This document shows positions 1 to 8,530 of a stretch of DNA of 64,000 nucleotides, piece by piece. The DNA is from Fen-1298 sp050015675 (GTDB taxonomy: Bacteria; Bacteroidota; Ignavibacteria; UBA10030): assembly GCA_050015675.1 (NCBI GenBank), contig JBEKAY010000005.1, positions 1 to 64,000 of the forward strand, given 5' to 3'. A program made the position numbers and the translations under genes. Position 1 is the stretch's first letter. Each line of letters begins with the position of its first letter. The notes under the pieces are model-generated. The model saw only the letters and a list, made by a program, of their open reading frames with translations. It was not told where the DNA came from and did no database searches.

Positions 1-20
1 GAAGGACTCTATATGTGTCC

Positions 21-125
21 ATTGAATATCAGAGAGTTCGTTTCGTGGTGTCATAGTAATCAAAATATACATGACACTCTGGCAAAGTACAAGTCATTTC
101 TTCATTTTTGAGATAGACTCTATAT
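21..125 (+). repeat. Dispersed repeat, copy 1
   Basis: A stretch starting ATTGAATATCAGAGAG matches, on the opposite strand, the interval 54940-55018. Over 79 aligned bases without gaps I count 66 identities (about 84%), including the block CACTCTGGCA and the block GTACAAGTCATTT. Weaker similarity continues to about 125. No reading frame is kept in either copy, so it is probably non-coding. It ends a few bases before sequence that reads as MFS transporter, which places the repeat at the break in that gene. Confidence 0.75.
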
Positions 126-167
126 ATTTCTAATCAAGCGACGTCAGGTTCAATATCTCCTATCTGG

Positions 168-1022
168 ATGGACTTTCTAGCAAAGACAACTTCACCAGAA
201 AGAAGAGGAAAAATAATGGGCTGGCGAGTATCTCTCGCCGCGGTGCTCGCTTTGCTCAATGGTTTCATATTAACAGCATTGCTCACGATGCTCCGTTTTC
301 CATATAATTATGCATCAGCAATTGGATTTGCATTTCTGCTTCAAATGAGTTCATTGGCGGCACAGAATAGAGTTGTTGAAGAGATACCTTCTCCTGTTTC
401 TACTCCAGTACGTCTTTTAGATTTGTTTGCCCGTGTGCGATTAATTGTCGCGGGTAATCGTCTCTTCAGAAAATTTCTGATTGCCTCTGCTTTGCAGACA
501 ATCAGTTTTTCGTCAGCTGCATTCTTCACTATTGCAGCTATGAAGCGGTTTGACATTTCTGAATATATGGTTGGTATATTCACAATTGTGATGATTGCCG
601 GACAGATTATGAGCGGTGTATTATTAGGCTGGCTTGCCGATGCCAAAGGGACCAAAAGTGCCTTAGTGGTCTGCGGGGCAGGCCTGCTCATGGCAATTGC
701 AACTGCATGGTTAGCACAATCTGCAAATTGGTTCTATTTTGTTTTTCTTTTCTTTGGCGTAAATGTTGGCGCAGAAACAGCTATGCGGTACAATTTTGCG
801 GTTGAATGCGCACCGGACGGAGAACGTCCAATGTATGTCGGGTTGATGAATGCCTGGTTCGCTCCGTTCTACCTTATTACTCCATTCGCTGGATGGTTGA
901 GCACAACATACGGTTACAATTTTATCTTTGTACCCTCGTTGATTGTTGGTCTTACCGGCTTTGTTCTCTTGATACATACGCCAAATCCGCATGTGGAGAA
1001 GCTTGCGCTTTCCTCGAAATAA
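168..1022 (+). CDS. MFS transporter, 5'-truncated (probable pseudogene)
   Basis: The 284 residues hold about seven or eight hydrophobic segments and correspond to the C-terminal two thirds of a major facilitator permease, which normally has 12 membrane spans and about 400 residues. MFS-like sequence clearly continues upstream of the first ATG: codons 117-167 read TLYISNQATSGSISPIW, and the last part leads smoothly into MDFLAKTTSPERRGK, the conserved loop of the family. An in-frame TAG at 114-116 and a dispersed repeat at 21-125 cut this off. There is no convincing ribosome binding site before ATG 168. I infer that the N-terminal half was separated by the repeat insertion, and the remaining part is probably not functional. 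The substrate cannot be predicted. Confidence 0.75.
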   Translation: MDFLAKTTSPERRGKIMGWRVSLAAVLALLNGFILTALLTMLRFPYNYASAIGFAFLLQMSSLAAQNRVVEEIPSPVSTPVRLLDLFARVRLIVAGNRLFRKFLIASALQTISFSSAAFFTIAAMKRFDISEYMVGIFTIVMIAGQIMSGVLLGWLADAKGTKSALVVCGAGLLMAIATAWLAQSANWFYFVFLFFGVNVGAETAMRYNFAVECAPDGERPMYVGLMNAWFAPFYLITPFAGWLSTTYGYNFIFVPSLIVGLTGFVLLIHTPNPHVEKLALSSK

Positions 1023-1076
1023 CTTTACATTTTTATAGGAAAGGTTTTTACCCTATACCCATTAAAGGAGTCCGCA

Positions 1077-1619
1077 GTGTACGAGAGATGTTTAAATGAA
1101 GCAAAGTTGATTCTCAGTGTTCAACAAGAACCTATGGCGCCGGTTCGTCAAGTGTGGGAAGAGATTGTTAAACGTTCCAAGATGAAGGGATTCGAAGTTG
1201 CATCCTTATCGGATTTTAGCGCCATGCTTGAAGGTGATAACCGTTTCCAAATTGTACCTGCTCAAATAAAAATTCAGGAAGATGAAGAAATCCTGCCAGA
1301 TGTTGAAATCGAAGATTCGGAGATGGAACAACTTGGTTTCTTTTCAGAAGACCGTGTGAAGTTACGAAGCAAGCGAATTGTTGAAACTGTCGTCAATGAA
1401 GACGAAGAGGAAGTAGGGAGCATTCGACGAATGGCATTTGCGGGCCAGACAGTGAAATCAAAAAATATTTCCGTCAACAAAAAAGCATCTATTGTATCGA
1501 AGAGATCCGTCAAAAAATCACGGAAGGAAAAACCTTCTCATCAAAAATCTAAATTACTAAAGCGGGCAAAACCTGTCAAAAGCAGAACATTGAAAGCGAA
1601 CAAACGAGGCAAAAAATAA
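1077..1619 (+). CDS. HARE-HTH-like protein with lysine-rich tail
   Basis: A 180-residue protein starting at GTG 1077, chosen because AAAGGAG lies six bases upstream. Residues about 20-60 (PMAPVRQVWEEIVKR ... FSAMLEGDNRFQIV) resemble the winged HARE-HTH fold found in RNA polymerase delta subunits and chromatin proteins, including the typical 'L..D.RF' end. An acidic middle (about 65-115) is followed by a tail from about 125 very rich in lysine, arginine and serine, like histone H1-like or nucleoid proteins. It lies six bases before prmC and is probably co-transcribed. A DNA- or RNA-binding role is inference; the domain assignment is by eye. Confidence 0.6.
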   Translation: MYERCLNEAKLILSVQQEPMAPVRQVWEEIVKRSKMKGFEVASLSDFSAMLEGDNRFQIVPAQIKIQEDEEILPDVEIEDSEMEQLGFFSEDRVKLRSKRIVETVVNEDEEEVGSIRRMAFAGQTVKSKNISVNKKASIVSKRSVKKSRKEKPSHQKSKLLKRAKPVKSRTLKANKRGKK

Positions 1620-1625
1620 GCCAGC

Positions 1626-2543
1626 ATGCCAGAAGATAAGACACGAGTATGGACTGTCCGCGAATTAATGAAATCTGCTATGGAGCACCTTCAACGTAAA
1701 GGATTTGAGGATGCCCGTCTCAACGTTGAACTCCTTCTTGCACATGCGTTGGATCTTCAACGCATTCAACTCTATCTCCATTTTGATAAACCACTCACAC
1801 CGGAAGAGCTTAAGCAATTCCGTACATTGTACGAACGACGATTAAAACGAGAGCCTGTACAATATATTATCGGTTCAACAAGTTTTATGGGGCTTCACTT
1901 TACCGTCGATTCACGAGTGCTTATTCCGCGGCCTGAAACAGAGACCCTCATCGAACAAGCGATGCTGTTATGCCAGCGTTATCCCAGCGATATGCCGATT
2001 CAGGTGCTAGAAGTCGGAACGGGAAGCGGGAATATTGCAATATCACTTGCAAAGTATATCAAGCATGCGCATGTTACAGCAATCGATATCAGTAAAGAAG
2101 CATTAATTGTTGCCGAGAAGAATGCGCGAATGCACTCCGTTGATTCACAAATCCAATTTTCATTGGTCGATGTGTTTGATCGAACGGAAGAATTATTCCA
2201 AAGACGATTTGATCTTCTCGTGAGTAATCCTCCCTATGTTCCGAAAGATGAGTGGGAGCAATTGCAGACAGAAGTGCGAGATTTCGAACCTTCAGTGGCA
2301 TTGACAGATGGTAAGGACGGATTTAAATTCTATCATCGCCTCATTGGAATTATTCCTGATATTCTGAATCCTGGCGGCGGTATCATGTTAGAAGTTGGTT
2401 TTAACCAAGCAGAGAAGGTTGCACGTGAATTGAAAAATGCTGGAATAGCTCAGCTTCAAATTACAAATGATCTACAAGGAATACCCCGCGTTGTTTCAGG
2501 AATTTGGATGGGTTTGCCATCGAATCTGATAAATCTAAATTGA
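1626..2543 (+). CDS. prmC: Peptide chain release factor N5-glutamine methyltransferase
   Basis: PrmC (HemK) methylates the glutamine of the GGQ motif of release factors RF1 and RF2 with S-adenosylmethionine, which improves translation termination. The 305 residues match the family length. An N-terminal helical domain (about 1-85) is followed by PRPETE (101-106), the SAM-binding EVGTGSGN (129-136) and the catalytic NPPY (201-204), which is diagnostic for N5-glutamine methyltransferases. In many bacteria the gene is next to prfA; here it lies between a HARE-HTH-like gene and dtd. Confidence 0.95.
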   Translation: MPEDKTRVWTVRELMKSAMEHLQRKGFEDARLNVELLLAHALDLQRIQLYLHFDKPLTPEELKQFRTLYERRLKREPVQYIIGSTSFMGLHFTVDSRVLIPRPETETLIEQAMLLCQRYPSDMPIQVLEVGTGSGNIAISLAKYIKHAHVTAIDISKEALIVAEKNARMHSVDSQIQFSLVDVFDRTEELFQRRFDLLVSNPPYVPKDEWEQLQTEVRDFEPSVALTDGKDGFKFYHRLIGIIPDILNPGGGIMLEVGFNQAEKVARELKNAGIAQLQITNDLQGIPRVVSGIWMGLPSNLINLN

Positions 2544-2650
2544 TTGCGAATCTTACGCGAAAATAATAGTAAAACAGTCTGAAATAGCAATTAAAGCAAA
2601 ACTTCATCAACGATAAGTTCCCTTTTACCATTGAATAATTGCGATCAATC

Positions 2651-3133
2651 ATGCGCGCATTAGTTCAGCGAGTGAAACGATGTTCCGTAACGATCGAAGG
2701 AAAGTACCATAGTTCCATCGGAAAAGGAATTCTTATCCTCCTTGGCATAAAGAATGGCGATAGAGAGTCGGATGCGGAATATCTTGCCGAGCGTTGTTCG
2801 TTACTTCGCATTTTTGAAGATGAAGCAGGGAAGATGAATCTCTCCGTCAATGATGTAAAGGGCGAGGCAATGGTAGTTTCACAGTTCACGCTTTACGGCG
2901 ACACTCATAAAGGGAACCGGCCAAGTTACACTGATGCTGCACCTCCGCAGATTGCTCAAGGTTTATACAATTATTTCATCAGGCATTTACAAAAACATTT
3001 AGACGAACAGCATGTTGCTTCCGGTGTGTTTCGTGCAATGATGGATGTAGAACTTGTCAATGATGGGCCAGTAACATTGACATTGGAAAGCAAGAATCGA
3101 TCTATCCTAAAAAACAATTTATCAAATTTATAA
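2651..3133 (+). CDS. dtd: D-aminoacyl-tRNA deacylase
   Basis: Dtd hydrolyses D-amino acids and glycine mischarged on tRNA and so protects translation fidelity in the cytoplasm. The 160-residue protein starts MRALVQRV, the usual start of the family; an upstream TTG at 2639 would add four atypical residues. The catalytic SQFTLYGD (77-84) and the cross-subunit Gly-Pro motif NDGPVT (137-142) are both present. It stands about 107 bases after prmC and 17 bases before the next gene. Confidence 0.95.
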   Translation: MRALVQRVKRCSVTIEGKYHSSIGKGILILLGIKNGDRESDAEYLAERCSLLRIFEDEAGKMNLSVNDVKGEAMVVSQFTLYGDTHKGNRPSYTDAAPPQIAQGLYNYFIRHLQKHLDEQHVASGVFRAMMDVELVNDGPVTLTLESKNRSILKNNLSNL

Positions 3134-3150
3134 AAAGAGGAGAAAAAAAC

Positions 3151-3924
3151 ATGTCTCATTACCAAGAAAGTTCTACTTCTGTTACTAGTAATAAAAATTA
3201 TTTCACAACGGTGTTTCTTATTTTTGTTTTTATGGTTTGTTCATTTTCACAAGCAGAAGCACAGGTTGTTCCCGATACAAACAAAACAGTTGCAATAAAT
3301 ATAGATAACAGCGGTAAGTTTTTCGCAGCAGCGTCTTTTATTGTTGGTGGCGGATTAAAAAATATAAAGGTTGGAACAGCCACAAATAATAGTGATGTTA
3401 CTATAAGCGGGGGTGGAGGTATTGGAGGTAATCTTGCTCTTGGTTACGGTATAAGTTCGTCTTTAGAGGTCAGCTTGGCAGGAGGAACTCAAAGCAGCAC
3501 CCTTTCACCAAAAGTAGATAATGCGGAAGGTAGTTTTAACAGAACTATTTTTCTTGCCACTCTTAAAGATAAGATACCAATTACTTCAACTGGAATAATT
3601 AAAGTTGGAGCAGGACTTGGATATTACATCCCTTCGGACTTAGATCTGGATTTTACTAAAATTAGCGGCGGCGGTCATAATGTTTTTTCATATGACAGCA
3701 AAATAGGTTTTCATCTAACATGTGATTATGAAATGTTCACTGCATCTAAGTTTTCTTGGGGATTCGGATTGAAATATTATAATGTTACGTATAATTTAAA
3801 ATCGGTTAAAAGCAATGGAACCATCGTCTCAATTAATTCGATGTCCAGTGATCTTAAGAACGAAACAATGGAACTGGATGGAAGCGGTATTGATCTGTCC
3901 GTATTCATAGCAATTTGTCTTTGA
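3151..3924 (+). CDS. Exported protein, likely outer-membrane beta-barrel
   Basis: A 257-residue protein preceded by a strong AGAGGAG ribosome binding site. A hydrophobic segment at about 19-38 ending in QAEAQ looks like a signal peptide with a long N-region. The rest shows alternating short hydrophobic strands and glycine-rich turns (for example SGGGGIGGNLALGYGISSSLEVSLAGG), typical of small outer-membrane porin-like barrels. No specific family was recognised. The C-terminus ends in Leu rather than the common Phe, so assembly as a standard barrel is not certain. Confidence 0.6.
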   Translation: MSHYQESSTSVTSNKNYFTTVFLIFVFMVCSFSQAEAQVVPDTNKTVAINIDNSGKFFAAASFIVGGGLKNIKVGTATNNSDVTISGGGGIGGNLALGYGISSSLEVSLAGGTQSSTLSPKVDNAEGSFNRTIFLATLKDKIPITSTGIIKVGAGLGYYIPSDLDLDFTKISGGGHNVFSYDSKIGFHLTCDYEMFTASKFSWGFGLKYYNVTYNLKSVKSNGTIVSINSMSSDLKNETMELDGSGIDLSVFIAICL

Positions 3925-4177
3925 AAAATAATGTTTTGAAGAGGAATTTACTTTGATATGTTGATGATATGGAATCATTAATGGAATTATGTTTTATTCA
4001 AATTGGTAGTATGTAATATGAACTGAAATGCATCAAGAGTTCAACATTCTCCCAACGTGAGTAAGTTGAAACTCGCGTACTCGAAGTGTTGCTTTGAACA
4101 ACCGCCGAAAAGAACGGAGTTGCACATATCGCATTAAATAATGGCGCTTGCGCCAAAGCCATAACGGAAGTCCGACT

Positions 4178-5116
4178 TTGGGGAGTGAAACCCAAAATAC
4201 GAATTTGCATGTAGTTCTCCTCTTTCTAGATGGTGTCGGCATCGGGAAGAAAGATACGGATGTGAATCCATTCTTTCGTGCACGGATGCCAACGCTGACA
4301 ACACTATGTGGAGGAGAACTGCCGCATACACCATTTAAAAGAAAATCAACAGATCAAGCTGAGGTAATTGCAATTAATGCAACGCTTGGTGTACCCGGTC
4401 TGCCGCAAAGCGGTACCGGTCAGACTGCAATTTTCACTGGTGTCAATGGAGCAAAGAAATTTGGCAGGCATTTTGGTCCGTACGCACCATCGATTCTTCG
4501 TCAAGTTATTGCAGAAAAGAATATCTTTTGTCGATTGAAGGCAATAGGCAAGTCGGCTGTGTTCGCCAACGCTTTTCCGCAGCGTTTTTTCGATTACACA
4601 GAATCCGGTAGTCGACGGCTTACAGTAACAACGCTTTCGTGTCAGCTCACTGGTATTCCATTGCTCACAGCGCACGAGCTTCAGCGAGATGAAGGAATTT
4701 CGGCAGATTATATTCGCACTCAATGGCCTGAACTCGGACACCCTGAAATCAAACCAATCACGCCTAAAACGGCAGGCAAGCATCTTGCGCACATCGCGGC
4801 ACAGTACGATTTTACACTATTCGAGTACTGGCTGACCGATCATGCTGGCCACAGTCAGAAGATGGCGTTTGCGGTAGAAGTGCTGGAACGTTTCGACGAA
4901 TTTTTATCTGGTTTTTTAGAATCGTTCGACTCTAGCAATACACTATTAATGATTGTGAGCGACCACGGCAATATTGAAGATCTATCTACCAAATCGCACA
5001 CACGCAACAGAGTGCCATGCATTCTTATAGGCAGGCAACGTCATCAATTGGCAAATCGAATAAAAAATCTTACGCATATTACACCTGCAATCATCAGATG
5101 GTTTCTTGATTCGTGA
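4178..5116 (+). CDS. Alkaline-phosphatase-superfamily metalloenzyme
   Basis: The protein has the metal-binding pattern of the alkaline phosphatase / phosphopentomutase / cofactor-independent phosphoglycerate mutase superfamily. Counting from TTG 4178, it shows FLDGVGIG with D18, the nucleophile loop SGTGQT with T80 or T83, DHAGH (221-225), SDHG (261-264) and H274. It probably acts on a phosphate ester, but the substrate is unknown. No ATG start exists: candidates are TTG 4148, TTG 4178 and TTG 4205. I prefer 4178 because GGAAG lies seven bases upstream. It ends seven bases before the chosen comEC start. Confidence 0.7.
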   Translation: MGSETQNTNLHVVLLFLDGVGIGKKDTDVNPFFRARMPTLTTLCGGELPHTPFKRKSTDQAEVIAINATLGVPGLPQSGTGQTAIFTGVNGAKKFGRHFGPYAPSILRQVIAEKNIFCRLKAIGKSAVFANAFPQRFFDYTESGSRRLTVTTLSCQLTGIPLLTAHELQRDEGISADYIRTQWPELGHPEIKPITPKTAGKHLAHIAAQYDFTLFEYWLTDHAGHSQKMAFAVEVLERFDEFLSGFLESFDSSNTLLMIVSDHGNIEDLSTKSHTRNRVPCILIGRQRHQLANRIKNLTHITPAIIRWFLDS

Positions 5117-5123
5117 GTGTGTT

Positions 5124-7523
5124 ATGTTCCAGAGCCGTCCAGCGCTGCGGTTGGTTCTTTTATTTGCCGCCGGAATTATTCTTGCGGCATGGATTTCACT
5201 GTCTCCCGTCTGTTTGTTCGTATTTGCCGCTATTCTTGTTGTTATCTCTGCAATTATTTTACGGATAGACACGTGGAAGATAACTTCAGAAATATTACTC
5301 CAATGTGCGGTTATACTGCTTGGCATTTTTCTTCAGACACTCCAACAATCAAATTTTAGTTCACGAGAACTTGAACCACGTATCAACGATGAGCCTGTGA
5401 TTCTGTTTGGCGCAATTGATTCCGAACCTATCCAGCAGGAACGTCGAATGAGTTGCGTCATTCGCGCAGATAGCATCATTCGCCAAGGAAAGATTGAACG
5501 AGATTCACGCAGAGTGATGATTATGCTTAGATTCGAAAAGAAGGATCGCTACAAAGAAGAAATTGAATTTGGGAAGAAAATAGAAATGCGTGGAATGCTG
5601 GAGCCATTTCCGTTTCAGCGAAATCCCGGCGAGTTTGATTACGGAAAATATCTTGCGTTGAACGATATTCAAGGTATCGTAACAGTCAAAGGGCTATGTA
5701 ATGTGCGAGTCCGTGGAAGGGCTGATGGAACTTCCTTTCAGGCTTGGACATATTCAGCGCAAAAAGCTTTGTATAATCCCATCGATCGTCTCCATTCTCC
5801 CCGCCATGCAAGTTTTTTAAAAGGAATCATATTCGGGTACCGCGCCGATATTCCGTCCGATGTAAAGCAATCGTTCATGGATACGGGCACGATTCATATC
5901 TTGGCAGTATCCGGTTCGAATGTTGCGTTCGTCGCATTCATTTTCTTTTCAATACTTGGTTTCTTTCGGTTGCCGCGGAAAGCAGTCGGTGGCATGGCAA
6001 TTCTGGGACTCATTGCGTATATGTTGATCACAGGATCGAGCGCCTCAGTTGTCCGTGCAACAATTATGGCAATTGTTCTTCTATGTGGAACTTTGTTTGA
6101 AAGAAAAGCAGACATTTACAATTCAATTAGTGTCGCCGCACTTATTCTTCTTTTCTGGAACACCAATACATTATTCGATGTCGGCTTTCAACTATCGTTC
6201 GCAGCAGTTATCTCTATTGTGTATTTCTATCCTCGCCTTGAATCGCTCATCAAGAAAATTCCGGAACGATTTGAAGAAATTAAAGCTGTTGATACCGTGT
6301 TGAAATTGTTCGCTGTTTCGCTTGCCGCTCAGTTAGGAACAGTGCCTTTCACTGCGTACTATTTTGGTCGCGTGTCCATTATTTCTTTAGTCGCGAATAT
6401 CCCGGTTGTGCCAATAAGTGGACTCAATACGTTCATTGGTGCTGCGGAAATAATGTTTTATCCCATCAGTCCGTGGATAGCAAAATTGTACGCAACTGTA
6501 AATGATTTTTTAGTTTGGTTTTTGCTTGGATTTGTTAAACAAGCGGCGAGTGTTCCCTTTGCATATTTAGAAGCGTGGCATTTCAGCGCTGTGTTTGTTA
6601 TCGGATATTATATTTTGGTGATCGGTATCTTCAATTTGAATTTACCGCGCGTTCGTGCATGGCTGCTCATAACTATTTTAGCAATGAGCAACTGTGTTCT
6701 CTATTCAAATATTTGGTTTCTGACACATCCCAAGTGTACTGCGACAATTATCGATGTCGGACAAGGCGATGCCATTTTAATTGAATTCCCAAATGGAAAA
6801 CGGATGTTGATTGATGCCGGCCCATTGTCTCAGAAATTCGATGCAGGCGAGCGTACTGTTGTGCCATTCTTAAAACGAAATGGAATATTAAAACTTGATT
6901 ATTTTTTGATTACACATCCACACGTTGATCATTTTGGAGGTGCAGGATCAGTTCTTAAATTACTCCACGTTGATACGATTATGATGGCATCTTTTGCCAT
7001 GGGCAATCATCAGGTAAAAGATGTTTTAGAAATTGCTGAAGCGAGACATACAGGGCAAAGGATAGTAAGAATGGGAAGTCAGATTCAGATTGATTCAAAC
7101 GCACGAGTATATGTTCTCCACCCTGATTCGAATCACGTTGCAGAGAAGAATCCGAATAATTCTTCTATAGTGCTAAAGATCGTATATGGCAATTCATCGG
7201 CTATGCTTGTTGGTGATGCGGAAGTTGTAACCGAAAAAAGAATGATTCCGCGGTACGGTAAATTTCTTTCAAGCGATATTCTGAAAGTTGGTCATCACGG
7301 AAGCATCACCAGTACAAGCGAAGAGTTTCTAAAACTCGTCCGTCCTCAGAAAGCTCTGATCTCTGTCGGAAATCATAATAAATTCCGTCACCCATCGCCA
7401 TTCACTATTTGGCGGATGAAAGTAAATTCAATAGATATAAAACGAACTGATAAACTAGGAGCAATTGTGTTGGAAAGTGATGGCACGAAATGGACACAAA
7501 AAGAATGGAGGCAAAAGCTGTGA
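5124..7523 (+). CDS. comEC: ComEC/Rec2 DNA uptake channel
   Basis: ComEC forms the inner-membrane channel that imports single-stranded DNA during natural transformation. The protein of about 799 residues has N-terminal membrane spans with a soluble DUF4131-like region, a central multi-span competence domain (about 220-490, including the HILAVSGSNVAFV stretch), and a C-terminal metallo-beta-lactamase domain with THPHVDHFGG near residue 596, GDAE, and KVGHHGS. The order matches full-length ComEC. ATG 5124 is chosen over TTG 5106, which overlaps the preceding gene. No other competence gene is in the window. Confidence 0.93.
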   Translation: MFQSRPALRLVLLFAAGIILAAWISLSPVCLFVFAAILVVISAIILRIDTWKITSEILLQCAVILLGIFLQTLQQSNFSSRELEPRINDEPVILFGAIDSEPIQQERRMSCVIRADSIIRQGKIERDSRRVMIMLRFEKKDRYKEEIEFGKKIEMRGMLEPFPFQRNPGEFDYGKYLALNDIQGIVTVKGLCNVRVRGRADGTSFQAWTYSAQKALYNPIDRLHSPRHASFLKGIIFGYRADIPSDVKQSFMDTGTIHILAVSGSNVAFVAFIFFSILGFFRLPRKAVGGMAILGLIAYMLITGSSASVVRATIMAIVLLCGTLFERKADIYNSISVAALILLFWNTNTLFDVGFQLSFAAVISIVYFYPRLESLIKKIPERFEEIKAVDTVLKLFAVSLAAQLGTVPFTAYYFGRVSIISLVANIPVVPISGLNTFIGAAEIMFYPISPWIAKLYATVNDFLVWFLLGFVKQAASVPFAYLEAWHFSAVFVIGYYILVIGIFNLNLPRVRAWLLITILAMSNCVLYSNIWFLTHPKCTATIIDVGQGDAILIEFPNGKRMLIDAGPLSQKFDAGERTVVPFLKRNGILKLDYFLITHPHVDHFGGAGSVLKLLHVDTIMMASFAMGNHQVKDVLEIAEARHTGQRIVRMGSQIQIDSNARVYVLHPDSNHVAEKNPNNSSIVLKIVYGNSSAMLVGDAEVVTEKRMIPRYGKFLSSDILKVGHHGSITSTSEEFLKLVRPQKALISVGNHNKFRHPSPFTIWRMKVNSIDIKRTDKLGAIVLESDGTKWTQKEWRQKL

Positions 7524-7544
7524 AAGCGTACTGATTTACGGTTG

Positions 7545-7575
7545 CTCAAATTGAAGATTTGAGATAGTTTTTTTT
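7545..7575 (+). terminator. Intrinsic terminator after comEC
   Basis: CTCAAAT (7545-7551) and ATTTGAG (7557-7563) form a perfect seven-base stem with a five-base loop, followed by a run of eight T at 7568-7575. It lies 22 bases after the comEC stop and faces the convergent pgmB gene. Confidence 0.7.
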
Positions 7576-7684
7576 ATCCAATCGGACCTCAGATATATCA
7601 CTTTGGAAGCTTGTCATCTTGATCCACGACAATCGGTATAGGGCTTCTGAAATGGTTTTATAACGTCGTTCCAATAAAATATCC

Positions 7685-8332
7685 CTACAATTTTAACAAC
7701 TCATCGATCGGAATGGCAGAGAGATCGGGAACAACGACATCGGCATTAGGAAGTCTTTCCTTTGTGCCAATCCCGAGTGCTTTCATGCCGGCGCGTCTTG
7801 CAGACTCGATGCCGGCAATTGCATCTTCAACGACAAGACAGTTGGCAGGAGGGACACCGACATTTTTTGCGGCAAGCAGAAAAACTTCAGGATCTGGTTT
7901 GGAGTTTTCGATCTGGTGCCCATCGACAATTGCATCCAATAAATGCTCGATCTTTACTTGTCTGATGATAGTCACTGCATTGCGGCTGTTGGATGCAACG
8001 GCTGTCTTGATTCCACGATTTCTTAATTCGTGCAGTGTAGCAAGAGCGCCGGGTAGAAGCGCTTCCGTGGTTACTGATGAAAGAGATTCTACGAAATACT
8101 TGTTCTTTCTATCGGCGAGTTCCTGTTTCTGTTCGGGAGAATAGTTTTTTCCGGAAGCTTTTGTTATGATTTCTATGCATTCCATTCTCGCCACGCCGCG
8201 AAATTTGTGGTTAAACTCATGATCAAAGAAATCAAATTCTTCTTCAGCCGAGAGTTTTTTCCATGAGTGGTAATGATATTCATCCGTGGAAACTAAAACT
8301 CCGTCCAGATCAAAAAGAACGGCTTTTATCAT
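7685..8332 (-). CDS. pgmB: Beta-phosphoglucomutase-like HAD hydrolase
   Basis: A 215-residue HAD enzyme of the beta-phosphoglucomutase group, which interconverts beta-glucose 1-phosphate and glucose 6-phosphate. Motif I is FDLDGVL with D8 and D10; S114 (ASNS), K145 (KPDPEVF) and E169/D170 (VEDAIAGIESA) complete motifs II to IV. The cap domain (about 15-90) includes HKFRGVARMECIE, like the substrate-binding cap of PgmB. The gene is alone between convergent comEC and the divergent GT22 gene. No maltose or trehalose phosphorylase is nearby, so another sugar phosphate is possible. Confidence 0.8.
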   Translation of the reverse strand: MIKAVLFDLDGVLVSTDEYHYHSWKKLSAEEEFDFFDHEFNHKFRGVARMECIEIITKASGKNYSPEQKQELADRKNKYFVESLSSVTTEALLPGALATLHELRNRGIKTAVASNSRNAVTIIRQVKIEHLLDAIVDGHQIENSKPDPEVFLLAAKNVGVPPANCLVVEDAIAGIESARRAGMKALGIGTKERLPNADVVVPDLSAIPIDELLKL

Positions 8333-8530
8333 CGAATCAGTTACTCCAGTGCATTTATGATTACTCTAAATTTATAGTTAAGATACGGAGAAGTCCAGTT
8401 ATTTCAAAAATGACCTGATGCTTGATTCCGTGGAAACTGATTGCTACAATCATACAATCCAAAGTTGTGTTGTTAGTGCAGGTATACTGTACCAGGATTT
8501 TTCAATGAGAACTGTCAAGGCAGAGTTTCG

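Noticed and set aside
2461..2652. Minus-strand frame between prmC and dtd
   Set aside because: No ribosome binding site, overlaps the prmC end and shows no protein family features.
5106..5123. TTG start for comEC
   Set aside because: It would overlap the preceding gene and adds six residues not expected at the start of ComEC; ATG 5124 is better.
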